A DNA stretch of 64,000 bases from Bradyrhizobium sp. sBnM-33 (GTDB taxonomy: Bacteria; Pseudomonadota; Alphaproteobacteria; Rhizobiales; Xanthobacteraceae), in the NCBI RefSeq assembly GCF_032917945.1, contig NZ_CP136624.1, positions 7,316,001-7,380,000 on the forward strand, written 5' to 3'. The translations under genes were made by a program, and so were the position numbers. Below the pieces are notes generated by a model. It was not told the DNA's origin, did not search any database, and saw nothing but the letters and a program-made list of their open reading frames with translations. The first letter of the stretch is position 1. Each line of letters starts with the position of its first letter. Shown here in pieces: positions 1 to 8,900 of the stretch.

Positions 1-763
1 CGTTGAGCTCGGACACCAGCACGGCGGCGACGAAAGCACCGATGATGCTGCCGAGCCCGCCGATCACCACCACCACGAACACTTCGACGATGATGCGCAG
101 GTCCAGCGCGTGATGCACGGCGTCGCGCGGGATCTGCAGCGCGCCGCCGAGGGCGGCCAAAAAGACGCCGAGCGCGAACACGCTGGTGAACAGCCATTTC
201 TGATTGACGCCGAGCGCCGCCACCATGTCGCGGTCCTGCGTCGCCGCGCGCACCAAGACGCCCCAGCGGGTGCGCTGGAATAACAGCCAGAGAATACCGA
301 GCACAATCGGGCAGAGCGCGATCAGGAACAGGTCGTAGCTCGGAATGTTCTGGCCGAAAAAGTCGACCGCGCCCTTAAAGCCAGGCGCACGGCGGCCGAG
401 CAGATCGTCCGGTCCCCAGATCAGCACGACCATGTCCTGAACCATCAAGGTGAGGCCGAATGTCGCCAGCAACTGGAATAGTTCCGGCGCATGATAGATC
501 CGCCGCAGCAGCACCATCTCGACCAGCACGCCGATGATGGCAACGATCAGCGCTGCAACGACGATGCCGCCCCAGAAGCCGAGCGCGCCGGAGAACCGCT
601 CGGTCAGCGTGAACGCGACATAGGCGCCGAGCATATAGAACGCGCCATGGGCAAAGTTCACGATCCGCGTCACGCCGAAGATGATCGACAGCCCCGACGC
701 GACCAGAAACAGCGAAGCTGCGCTGGCGAGACCGGTCAGGAACTGAACGAAGTAAAAGGCCAT
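1..763 (-). CDS. Branched-chain amino acid-type ABC transporter permease (LivH family), 3' end cut by window edge
   Basis: The minus-strand reading frame starts at the ATG at 761-763 and runs off the left edge, giving about 254 residues (MAFYFVQFLTGLASAASLFL...). It has the LivH pattern: alternating hydrophobic segments, an early FGVTRIVNFAHGAFYMLGAY stretch, and a GLGSIIGAF motif near the cut. LivH proteins form the inner-membrane channel of HAAT-family importers, paired with LivM. The gene lies downstream of a matching binding protein (1003-2205), in the same direction as the 6-hydroxynicotinate reductase operon. I infer that it imports nicotinate, a hydroxylated pyridine or a breakdown product. 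LivM and the ATPases presumably lie beyond the edge. Family certain; substrate inferred. Confidence 0.9.
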   Translation of the reverse strand, partial: MAFYFVQFLTGLASAASLFLVASGLSIIFGVTRIVNFAHGAFYMLGAYVAFTLTERFSGALGFWGGIVVAALIVAIIGVLVEMVLLRRIYHAPELFQLLATFGLTLMVQDMVVLIWGPDDLLGRRAPGFKGAVDFFGQNIPSYDLFLIALCPIVLGILWLLFQRTRWGVLVRAATQDRDMVAALGVNQKWLFTSVFALGVFLAALGGALQIPRDAVHHALDLRIIVEVFVVVVIGGLGSIIGAFVAAVLVSELN

Positions 764-800
764 TGGCGGTCCGGGTTAGGCAATCGTCAGAGCGGGGCTT

Positions 801-899
801 TCATCCTTCGAGACGGCGCTTCGCGCCTCCTCAGGATGAGGATCTGCTAGTCCCTCATGGTGAGGAGCGCGGCACCGCCGCACGTCTCGAACCATGAGG
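801..899. repeat. Intergenic palindromic repeat, family A, copy 1
   Basis: The sequence runs from CATCCTTCGAGACG through TCAGGATGAGG and TGGTGAGGAGCGC to CGTCTCGAACCATGAGG. It is an imperfect inverted repeat. The same modules recur at 29841-29945 (same orientation) and 27861-27986 (opposite orientation). It lies in the gap between livH and the binding-protein gene. Confidence 0.85.
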
Positions 900-950
900 C
901 CTGGATAGCGGTGAGTGACTGTCTCTGCGAGTTCGATTCATGGAGAGAGC

Positions 951-993
951 CCCTCACCCCGACCCTCTCCCCGCGAAGCGCGGGGAGAGGGAG
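951..993. repeat. Intergenic palindromic repeat, family B, copy 1
   Basis: The element reads CCCTCACCCCGACCCTCTC, then CCCGCG and its inverted arm CGCGGGGAGAGGG. Related copies are at 13026-13156 and 46510-46653. The hairpin ends about 10 bases before the stop of the binding-protein gene (1003) and could help terminate or stabilise its transcript, although there is no T tract. Confidence 0.85.
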
Positions 994-1002
994 AAGAGAG
1001 AA

Positions 1003-2205
1003 TCAATCCTTCGGCCGAAGCTTTTCGACTTCCGCATCACTCGGGAGATAGTCGGCGCCCTTGCGATAGACCGAGTTCACCATCACGCCCTTGCCGTCCT
1101 TCAGCGCGGTCTTGCCGACATAGGCGCCGAGCGTCGACTGGTGATCGATCTTGCGGAAGGTGATCTCGCCGAACGGCGACGGCATCGACAGGCCTTCGGT
1201 CGCCGCGATCAGCTTCTCCGGATCGGTCGAGTTGGCCTTCGCAAGGATCGCCGCCGCTGCCTTGATGGTCTGGTAGCCGACGATCGAGCCGAGCCGCGGA
1301 TAGTCGTTGTACTTGGCCTGATACGCTTTCAAGAATTTGTCATGGTCCGGCGTCTTGATATCGTACCAGGGGTAACCTGTGACGATCCAACCCTCCGGCG
1401 TCTCATCCTTCAAGGGATCGAGATATTCCGGTTCGCCGGTCAGGAACGAGACCACAGAGCGGTTCTTGAACAGGCCGCGGGTATTGCCCTCGCGCACGAG
1501 CTTCACCAGATCGGCACCGAAGGTGACGTTGAGGATGGCCTCCGGATTGGCGGCGGCAACTGCCTGCACCACCGGGCCGGCGTCGATCTTGCCTTGCGGC
1601 GGCCACTGCTCGTCGACCCACTGAATGTCCGGACGCTTCTCCGACATCAGCTTCTTGAACACGGCGACCGCCGACTGGCCATATTCATAGTTCGGCGCAA
1701 TCGTCGCCCAGCGCTTGGCCGGCAGCTTTGCGGCTTCCTCCACCAGCATCGCGGCCTGCATGTAGTTGGAGGGACGCAGGCGGAACGTGTAGCGGTTGCC
1801 CTTCGACCAGGTGATGGCGTCGGTCAATGGCTCCGCCGCCAGGAAGAACACCTTCTTCTGGTTGGCGAAGTCGGAGACGGCCAGACCGATATTGGACAGG
1901 AACGTGCCGGCCAGCATCGCGACGTTCTCGCTCGACACCAGCTCGTTGGCTGCGGTCTGCGCATCCGCCGGCTTGCCGCCGTCGTCCTTGGAAATGACGA
2001 CCAGCTTCTTGCCATTGATGCCGCCCGCGGCGTTGACTTCCTCGACCGCGAGCTGCCAGCCCTTGCGGTAGGGCTCGGTGAAGGCCGGCAAGAGCGAATA
2101 GCTGTTGATCTCGCCGATCTTGATTTCGCTCTGCGCCATGGCGCTGCCAGCCATGCCCGCCACCGCGATCGCCAATCCCGCTCCCAGCAAATGTCTCCGT
2201 CGCAT
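1003..2205 (-). CDS. ABC transporter substrate-binding protein, branched-chain amino acid type (periplasmic type-1 fold)
   Basis: This 400-residue protein captures substrate for the LivH permease downstream. I chose the ATG at 2205 because a GGAGG lies 5 bases upstream and translation opens with a signal sequence MRRRHLLGAGLAIAVAGMAG that ends in AMAQ; the paired arginines suggest Tat export. A start at 2229 would add eight residues without a better ribosome site. The mature protein shows the family opening IKIGEINSYS, an early GGINGKKLVVISKDD stretch, and late YQTIKAAAAILAKA segments. It follows the PF06684 gene by 23 bases, so it is probably part of the pyridine operon. Substrate (nicotinate or a ring-opened acid) is inferred from context. 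Confidence 0.9.
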   Translation of the reverse strand: MRRRHLLGAGLAIAVAGMAGSAMAQSEIKIGEINSYSLLPAFTEPYRKGWQLAVEEVNAAGGINGKKLVVISKDDGGKPADAQTAANELVSSENVAMLAGTFLSNIGLAVSDFANQKKVFFLAAEPLTDAITWSKGNRYTFRLRPSNYMQAAMLVEEAAKLPAKRWATIAPNYEYGQSAVAVFKKLMSEKRPDIQWVDEQWPPQGKIDAGPVVQAVAAANPEAILNVTFGADLVKLVREGNTRGLFKNRSVVSFLTGEPEYLDPLKDETPEGWIVTGYPWYDIKTPDHDKFLKAYQAKYNDYPRLGSIVGYQTIKAAAAILAKANSTDPEKLIAATEGLSMPSPFGEITFRKIDHQSTLGAYVGKTALKDGKGVMVNSVYRKGADYLPSDAEVEKLRPKD

Positions 2206-2228
2206 CCCTACCTCCAATGTTGATGTCA

Positions 2229-2813
2229 TTATCTCAAGCCGTCTTCGCCTTTGACTTCCGCAACCGTCAGTCCCCCGACGCGCGGCAATGGCCTGCCGCT
2301 GTCGGTGACTGCCACCGCAACCATGATCTCGTTGGCGCGCGGCGCATCGTTGATCTGCACTTCCATCCCGTCGAAATGGCTGCGCACGAAGGCTGCGTCC
2401 TTGTGACCGAGCGGAACGTCCAGCGTTGTGCCCGGCCCGCTGCGCTTCTTCGACGACGGGATCAGCGCCGCGCCCTTGCCCAGAACCTTGCGCACCGGCG
2501 CGCCCATCTTTGGATGCAAGATCGCCGCCGCATGTTCGAGCTCACCGTTTTCGCCGACCGCAGCCGCCTTGCCGTAGCTGTGGGCCTTGGCGCCGTCGAT
2601 GCCGAGCGCCGCAACTGCTTTCTTCGAGAGCAATTCGCCAAGCTCCTCGCCGATTTCGATCAAAGGCGAAAGGTCTTCGACATAGCGCCCTGCAAACGGA
2701 TTCTCGATGACAGCAATCGCCGCCGCGCGCCGCGTCGGCGGCGCGACCTTCTGTCCCATTTCCAGATGGGTTTCCTCGACCACCGTGACGATCTTGCGAA
2801 TGATCGCGCTCAT
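2229..2813 (-). CDS. PF06684 (DUF1185, 'amino acid synthesis') family protein
   Basis: The 194-residue protein matches the PF06684 pattern throughout: MSAIIRKIVTVVEETHLEMG at the start, RRAAAIAVIENPFAGRY, and DAPRANEIMVAVAVTDSGRP near the end. Solved members have a trimeric chorismate-mutase-like fold and no proven reaction. Here the gene sits 19 bases after the UPF0280 gene in the 6-hydroxynicotinate reductase operon. The next expected step after ring reduction is hydrolysis of a cyclic enamide, and no other gene in the operon supplies it. I therefore consider this a candidate ring-opening enzyme. Family assignment is strong; function is inference. Confidence 0.88.
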   Translation of the reverse strand: MSAIIRKIVTVVEETHLEMGQKVAPPTRRAAAIAVIENPFAGRYVEDLSPLIEIGEELGELLSKKAVAALGIDGAKAHSYGKAAAVGENGELEHAAAILHPKMGAPVRKVLGKGAALIPSSKKRSGPGTTLDVPLGHKDAAFVRSHFDGMEVQINDAPRANEIMVAVAVTDSGRPLPRVGGLTVAEVKGEDGLR

Positions 2814-2832
2814 CTGTCAGCCTCGCTCCCGA

Positions 2833-3741
2833 TCAAGCATGCGCTGTTCTTCCTAGTGCGTTTCCGTGAAACGTTGGCAACGCGCCCGCCCTAATCCCTG
2901 TTGCACCCACCACGGCCGTCTCGCCTAGTAGACGCAAGGCCGCACCGTCGATCAATCCCGCCGCAAGCAATTGTTGTGCCCGGCTTACCCCTGCCCTTAA
3001 CGCATCGTCGATCTCGCTTTCCCGGAGCACGCCGACGTCGCGGGTGACGAGGCGCGCTCCTAGGTCGCTGTCGGGCTGCAGCTCATTGGCCGGACAACGG
3101 ATGATGGCGGGATGACCAGGCAGATCGACGGCATTGGCGATGATAGTGGCCGCGGCATCGGCTTGCGATGCCGTACGCGCCAGCACGGTAACCGCATCGG
3201 CGATCCCGAGCGAAAAGCTACGGCCATGCCGTCCACTGGTCGCGATGCCGCGTGCCGGATCATCGGCTTCGATAATGATGGTTCGCATCACGCCATGACG
3301 ATCCGGTCGGTCCATCAATCCAACTGTGAACTGCTCGCCACCGGTCAAATGCAACGCGATGTCGCCGCCATTGTTGACATAGGCACGATCGAGCCGTGCC
3401 GCGCCCAGCATCGCGCCAAGAATCTCTTCCGCAACGCTGCCTGCCACCGCCGCCATCGGTGTGATGAAATGATCGGCCGCGAACGGCGCGACTGCCGCAT
3501 GCATACGGCGTGCGACGACACCGTTCAGCGTGCTTCGCACCGGATCGGCGGCTTTGCGAAGTTCGATCAACTCCTCGCAGAGTTCATCGAGCAGGCCGGT
3601 AAAGCGCCAAGCAGCGGCTTCATAAGCGGCGCGCACCTCACCTTCACTTCCCTTCGCCTCGATGACCAGATCGATCGGACCATCCTGCAAATGCAGCCGC
3701 TTGCCGTCAGGAAGAAGCGCGATTTGCGGGAGCCGTTTCAT
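2833..3741 (-). CDS. UPF0280 family protein, ApbE-like fold
   Basis: The start is the ATG at 3741, which overlaps the stop of the reductase gene (ATGA), giving 302 residues (MKRLPQIALLPDGKRLHLQD). Longer upstream readings run into the reductase gene in another frame. Motifs recall ApbE flavin transferases: VNNGGDI (122-128), GIATSG (165-170), ADAVTVLAR (181-189) and ADAAAT (194-199), where ApbE binds Mg and FAD. There is no signal peptide, so it would act in the cytoplasm. The coupling to an iron-sulfur flavoprotein reductase suggests that it attaches flavin to that enzyme. UPF0280 identity is strong; the transferase role is inference. Confidence 0.88.
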   Translation of the reverse strand: MKRLPQIALLPDGKRLHLQDGPIDLVIEAKGSEGEVRAAYEAAAWRFTGLLDELCEELIELRKAADPVRSTLNGVVARRMHAAVAPFAADHFITPMAAVAGSVAEEILGAMLGAARLDRAYVNNGGDIALHLTGGEQFTVGLMDRPDRHGVMRTIIIEADDPARGIATSGRHGRSFSLGIADAVTVLARTASQADAAATIIANAVDLPGHPAIIRCPANELQPDSDLGARLVTRDVGVLRESEIDDALRAGVSRAQQLLAAGLIDGAALRLLGETAVVGATGIRAGALPTFHGNALGRTAHA

Positions 3742-5183
3742 GCGCGCCGTCCGGGCATATAGGGCATCGGCCGGAATTCGCTGTTTTCCCGCAAGGATGC
3801 CAACGGACGCACATGATCCATGTGACCGCCGAGCGCCGCGTAATCGGACAGTTTCAGCGTGAACTCGATCGGCGCGACCAGCGCCGGCGTCGGCACATAG
3901 CCGAACGCGCCGGCCGGCATCTGCGTGACGTCGACCATGAAAGTGATGCCGCCGCCGGGCCAGACATAGACCGGCGCGCCGCCGCTGGTGACCCGCGTCA
4001 GCGCGTCCTTGACCGAGCGCGTCAGCCGCACCGGATTGTCGGTGACGCCGGCACGCAGCGAACCGCCGGCGCCGCCCATGAACAGCACCGTGCACAGCGC
4101 CGGCTCACAATTCTCCTGGATACGCTCGACCGAGAACTTCAGATCAGGCGGCATCTGCTTCTCGATCGGCCGCAGCGCCTCGTCGAGTTCGTAATAGGCG
4201 GCGTGCTCGCCGGTGGTCGAGACCATCAGCATGGTGAGCCCAGGCCGCGCCTCCTTCGGATTGAACGGTCCCAGCACCGACAGCGGGTCGGAAATATTGG
4301 TGCCGCCCCACCCCGTCCCGGGCTCGGCGACCTGGAAGTAACGGCCGGGCGTCGAGCGCCGCCCCTTCATCTTGATCCCGGTATCGGGAATATCGAGCAG
4401 CTTGCCGGCCTGGTGTTCCGAGAGCACGCCGGTGATGTGGTCGTCCACGACCACGACCTCATCGACCTTGCCGTGCCATTGCTTGGCGAACATGCCGATG
4501 GTTGCCGAGCCGCATCCCACCCGCATGCGCTCTTCCGCGACACCGTTGACGATCGGCGGATGGCCGGCCTGCACTACCACCGTGGCGCCGCCATCGATCG
4601 TCAGTTCCACCGGCTTGCAATTGGAAAGGTCCATCAGCGCGTCGCAGGTAACGCGGCCCTCCTTCTTGGAGCCGCCGGTCAGATGATGCACGCCGCCGAG
4701 CGACAGCATCTGCGAGCCATACTCGCTTGTCGTCACATGGCCGATCGCCTCGCCTTCCACGCGGACGGTCGCGGTCTCGGGGCCGAGATAGCGATCGGTA
4801 TCGATCTTCACCTTGACGCCGCAATAGCTGAAAATACCTTCGGTCACGACCGTGACCATGTCGACGCCGTCGATTTCCGATGACACGATGAACGGCGCAG
4901 GCTTGTAGTCGGGATAAGTCGTGCCGGCGCCGATCGCCGTGACGAATACGTTCGGCTCGCGAACGAGTTTGCCGTCCCAGTCGCCACCGGCCTGAAACGG
5001 CACCAGCCGTCCGCCGTGCGACACTGTTCGCTCCAACACGATGTGCGGATCGACGCGCACCAGCTCACCATTATGGTTGGCATAGCGATCGCACGCGCCC
5101 GCCGCGCCCGGCTTGATGTAACACATCACCGGACAGGCATCGCAGCGGATCTTGTCGCCAGTGGCAACGGTCTCGTCAGTCAT
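3738..5183 (-). CDS. 6-hydroxynicotinate reductase
   Basis: In known nicotinate pathways this enzyme reduces 6-hydroxynicotinate to 1,4,5,6-tetrahydro-6-oxonicotinate. Starting at the ATG at 5183 gives 481 residues. The N-terminus carries a clustered cysteine motif, C14-x2-C17-x3-C21 plus C31, suited to an iron-sulfur cluster. The body contains a conserved MRVGCGSATIGMFA stretch around C224 and several Gly-rich loops. The Eubacterium barkeri enzyme is, to my recollection, an iron-sulfur protein with covalent flavin. It heads the leftward operon and is divergent from nicotinate dehydrogenase, whose product is its substrate. This context is the best support for the name. Confidence 0.85.
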   Translation of the reverse strand: MTDETVATGDKIRCDACPVMCYIKPGAAGACDRYANHNGELVRVDPHIVLERTVSHGGRLVPFQAGGDWDGKLVREPNVFVTAIGAGTTYPDYKPAPFIVSSEIDGVDMVTVVTEGIFSYCGVKVKIDTDRYLGPETATVRVEGEAIGHVTTSEYGSQMLSLGGVHHLTGGSKKEGRVTCDALMDLSNCKPVELTIDGGATVVVQAGHPPIVNGVAEERMRVGCGSATIGMFAKQWHGKVDEVVVVDDHITGVLSEHQAGKLLDIPDTGIKMKGRRSTPGRYFQVAEPGTGWGGTNISDPLSVLGPFNPKEARPGLTMLMVSTTGEHAAYYELDEALRPIEKQMPPDLKFSVERIQENCEPALCTVLFMGGAGGSLRAGVTDNPVRLTRSVKDALTRVTSGGAPVYVWPGGGITFMVDVTQMPAGAFGYVPTPALVAPIEFTLKLSDYAALGGHMDHVRPLASLRENSEFRPMPYMPGRRA

Positions 5184-5244
5184 GAACAAGCCTGCAGTCG
5201 GGAAGGCGCCGATCGGAGCTGCTTCTTCGCGGCCCGACCATTTG

Positions 5245-5256
5245 TTCGTATACGAA
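5245..5256. promoter_or_regulatory. Perfect 12-bp palindrome, candidate operator of the divergent nicotinate promoter
   Basis: TTCGTATACGAA is its own reverse complement. It lies 62 bases upstream of the reductase start. The TCGT-AT-ACGA core resembles operators of FadR-type GntR regulators. A second related site is at 5396-5411. No regulator gene is adjacent, so the binding protein is unknown. Confidence 0.55.
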
Positions 5257-5395
5257 TGATGTTGCGCGCGGACTTGAACGCTGTCAAGCGGGCCCGGAAG
5301 CCAAAAGCCTCGCTTGCCGCATAATACCTCATTTGCCTCGCATCTCTGTTCATAAAGCGAGCAGCGCGCTGCAGCGCGGGATCGCGCGGCTTGCA

Positions 5396-5411
5396 CGTTT
5401 GTACACAAACG
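5396..5411. promoter_or_regulatory. 16-bp inverted repeat, second candidate operator near the dehydrogenase genes
   Basis: CGTTTGTACACAAACG has two 7-base arms (CGTTTGT/ACAAACG) around AC. It lies 57 bases upstream of the dehydrogenase small-subunit start. Its TTGTACACAA core resembles GntR-type operators and is related in layout to the site at 5245-5256, about 150 bases away. Confidence 0.55.
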
Positions 5412-5468
5412 GTATCTTTCGGGAGCGTCCAGCGCGTAGTTTGCAGCGCAACGAGAGCCTGAGGGAGC

Positions 5469-5954
5469 ATGAGGCTGAGCACGATGCGGCTGACCGTCAA
5501 CGGCAACACTCATGATGTCGATGCCGCGCCCGACACCGCATTGCTTTATGTGCTGCGCAACGACCTCGAACTGAACGGACCGAAATACGGCTGCGGGCTC
5601 GGCGAATGCGGCGCCTGCGCCGTGCTGATCGACGGCGTCGCCGCCCGCTCCTGCGTGATCCCGATCGAGGGGTGCATCGGGCGCGACATCGTGACGCTCG
5701 AGGGCCTCGGCACGCGCGAGCATCCCGATCCCGTGCAGCAAGCTTTCATCAGCGAGCAGGCGGCGCAATGCGGCTATTGCCTCAACGGCATGATCATCAC
5801 AACGAAAGCGCTGCTGCTGCGCTCCCCTCACCCGTCGGAAGACGAGGTACTGGAAGCGCTGCGCCATCATCTATGCCGCTGCGGTGCGCACGTCGAAATC
5901 ATGCGCGCGGCAATGCGCGCCGCAGGCCGTCTCGTTGAGGCGCAGACGCGATGA
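5469..5954 (+). CDS. nicA: Nicotinate dehydrogenase, small 2Fe-2S subunit (NicA-like)
   Basis: This 161-residue protein carries electrons from the molybdenum subunit during hydroxylation of nicotinate to 6-hydroxynicotinate. It has the two-cluster pattern of xanthine-oxidase-family small subunits: YGCGLGECGACAVLIDG with a later SC, then QCGYC and CRCG. The start at 5469 has a GAGGGAG just upstream; a second ATG at 5484 (MRLTVNGNTHDV) is also possible and better matches the usual N-terminus. The gene overlaps the large subunit by four bases (ATGA), so the two are translationally coupled. Confidence 0.9.
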   Translation: MRLSTMRLTVNGNTHDVDAAPDTALLYVLRNDLELNGPKYGCGLGECGACAVLIDGVAARSCVIPIEGCIGRDIVTLEGLGTREHPDPVQQAFISEQAAQCGYCLNGMIITTKALLLRSPHPSEDEVLEALRHHLCRCGAHVEIMRAAMRAAGRLVEAQTR

Positions 5955-8900
5955 CCGTCCCCGACACGGCCGAGAATCGCGAGCGGTTGCAAGGTACGCT
6001 GTCCGTCGTGCGTCCGGCATCACCGGTCGAGGCCGTCAAGTTCGAGACGTTCATCAAGATCACGGCCGATGGATCGGTCACTGCCTATAACGGCCACGTC
6101 GATCTCGGCACCGGTATCCGAACCGCGCTCGCGCAGATCGTTGCCGAAGAGCTCGACGTGTCCTTTGCGCGTGTCGTCGTCGTGCTGGGCGACACAGCCC
6201 TCGTGCCCAATCAGGGCGCGACGATTGCGAGCGAAACGATCCAGATCACCGCCGTGCCGCTGCGCAAGGCCGCCGCGCAGGCGCGGCAGTTTCTCGTCAC
6301 GCGCGCGGCTGAGCGACTGGAGCTTTCGGTCGACGACCTCGTCATTGAAGACGGCCTCGTCCGCGGCAAGGACAATCGCAGCGTCAGCTATGGCGAACTG
6401 ATTGCGGGCGAGACCATTCGCCTTGAACTCGCCGACGACGTTGCCGTGAAGGCCGTGAGCGCCTACAGCATCGTTGGTCAATCGGTGCCGCGCGTCGATC
6501 TTCCGGCGAAAGCAACCGGTGAATTGGTCTATGTGCACGATGTCCGCGTGCCCGGCATGCTGCATGGCCGCGTCGTTCGCCCGCCCTATGTCGGCGTCGA
6601 TGTCGGCGACTTCATCGGCAACAGCCTGATCGCGGTCGACGAGTCCTCGGTGCGCGACATTCCCGGACTTGTTGCCGTCGTTCGCATCGGCGACTTCGTC
6701 GGCGTCGTCGCCGAGCGCGAGGAGAATGCGATCAAGGCGGCGGCGCAGCTCAAGGTGAGCTGGAAGCCGGTGCCGACGCTGCCCGACCTGAAGGATATCG
6801 AAACCGCATTGCGTGCCAATCCGTCGACGTCACGCACGCTGATCGACAAGGGGGATGTCGAGGCTGCAATTGCCGGCGCGGCCAAGCCGATGCCACGGAC
6901 CTACATCTGGCCCTACCAGATGCACGCCTCGATCGGTCCATCCTGTGCGGTTGCCGAATATCAGGAGGATCTGACGCGGGTCTGGTCCGGCACGCAAAAT
7001 CCGCATCATCTACGCACCGACCTGGCGCGACTGATCCACCGGCGCGAGGCCGAGATCGAGGTGATCCGGCTGGAAGCGGCCGGTTGCTATGGCCGCAACT
7101 GCGCCGACGACGTTTCCGCCGACGCGGTGCTACTGTCGCGCGCCGTCGGTCGTCCTGTGCGCGTGCAATTGACGCGCGAACAGGAGCACGCATGGGAGCC
7201 GAAGGGCACTGCGCAGTTGATGGATATCAACGGCGGATTGAACGCCGACGGCAGCGTCGCCGGTTACGATTTTGCGACGCGCTATCCGTCGAACGGTGCA
7301 CCGACGTTGGCGCTGCTACTCACTGGCGCCGTTCCACACACGCCGGCCGTCTTCGAGATGGGCGATCGCACCGCGATACCGCCCTACGATTACGAGAATC
7401 TGCGCGTGGTAGCAAATGACATGCCGCCGATCGTGCGCGCCTCCTGGCTGCGCGGCGTCTCGGCGCTGCCGAACACCTTTGCGCATGAGTCCTGGATCGA
7501 CGAATGTGCGTCTGAAGCCGGCGTCGACCCGATCGGATATCGCCTGCGCTATCTGAAGGATGCACGCGCCGTCGATCTCGTCAATGCGGTGGCCGAACGC
7601 GCCGGCTGGAAGCCGCGGCCGGTACGCGAGGCAAAGCAGGCCGAAGGCGATATCGTGCGCGGGCGCGGCTTCGCCTATGCGCTCTATGTGCACAGCAAGT
7701 TTCCCGGATATGGCGCAGCGTGGTCGGCGTGGATCGCCGACGTCGCGGTGAACAAGGCGACCGGCGATGTCAGCGTGACGCGCGTCGTTGCCGGACAGGA
7801 TTCCGGCCTGATGATCAATCCGGACGGCGTGCGCCACCAGATCCACGGCAATGTCATCCAATCGACCAGCCGCGCGCTGATGGAGGAAGTGTCGTTCGAT
7901 CGTACCTCCGTGACGGCACGCGAATGGGGCGCCTACCCCATCATCAAGTTTCCCGAGGTGCCTGAGATCGACGTGCTGATGCTGCCGCGACAGGATCAGC
8001 CGCCACTCGGTGTCGGAGAATCCGCCTCCGTCCCCAGCGCAGCCGCCATCGCCAATGCGATCTATGACGCGACTGGTGTGCGGTTCCGCGAATTGCCGTT
8101 CACGCCGGAGCGCATTTTGCGCGGGCTACACGGCGAGCAACCCGCCACAGCGGAGGCGTTGCCCGCGCCAGCGTCCGCACCACAGCCTGTTCTCAACCGA
8201 TGGTACAATCCGTTCGCTGGAAGGCGCGGCGTTTTCGCCACCGCCGCAGCGTTGTGCGCAGCTGTGGTCGGCATTGGCGCCGCGGTGCTGCCGTGGCGAG
8301 CGATCGCGCCGATCGCGCGGCCGGATGCCTCGCTCTATTCGGCCGCGACCATCGCGCGCGGCCAGCAACTTGCCGCGCTCGGCGATTGCGCGGTGTGCCA
8401 CACCGCTGCGAATGGCGTGCTTAACGCCGGCGGCCGGCCGCTGCCGACGCCGTTCGGCACGATCTACTCGACCAACATCACGCCCGATGTCGAAGCCGGC
8501 ATCGGCGCATGGTCCTATCCCGCTTTCGAACGCGCGATGCGTGAGGGCATCCATCGCGACGGAAGGCATCTCTATCCCGCGTTCCCCTACACCCACTTCG
8601 CCAAGACCACCGACGCCGACATGCAGGCGCTGTACGCCTATCTGATGGCGCAGCCGGCGGTGCGCGCGGAGACGCCGGCGAACATGCTGGCGTTTCCATT
8701 CAACCTTCGCCCGCTGATGGCCGGATGGAATGCGCTGTTCCACACACCCGCCGTGTTCCAGCCCGATCCTACAAAATCCGAGATCTGGAATCGCGGCGCT
8801 TATCTGGTCGAAGGCCTCGGCCATTGCGGCGCCTGCCATTCGCCGCGCAACGCGCTCGGCGCGGAAAAAGCGAACGCCTATCTCACCGGCGGATTCGCCG

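Noticed and set aside
940..2223. Long plus-strand reading frame of about 427 codons opposite the binding-protein gene
   Set aside because: It is the antisense shadow of a clear family member with signal peptide and ribosome site; its Arg/His-rich translation shows no family motif.
2833..4095. A 420-codon reading for the UPF0280 gene
   Set aside because: The first 118 codons run inside the reductase gene in another frame and are Arg/Ala-rich shadow sequence; the ATG at 3741 with ATGA overlap is the natural start.
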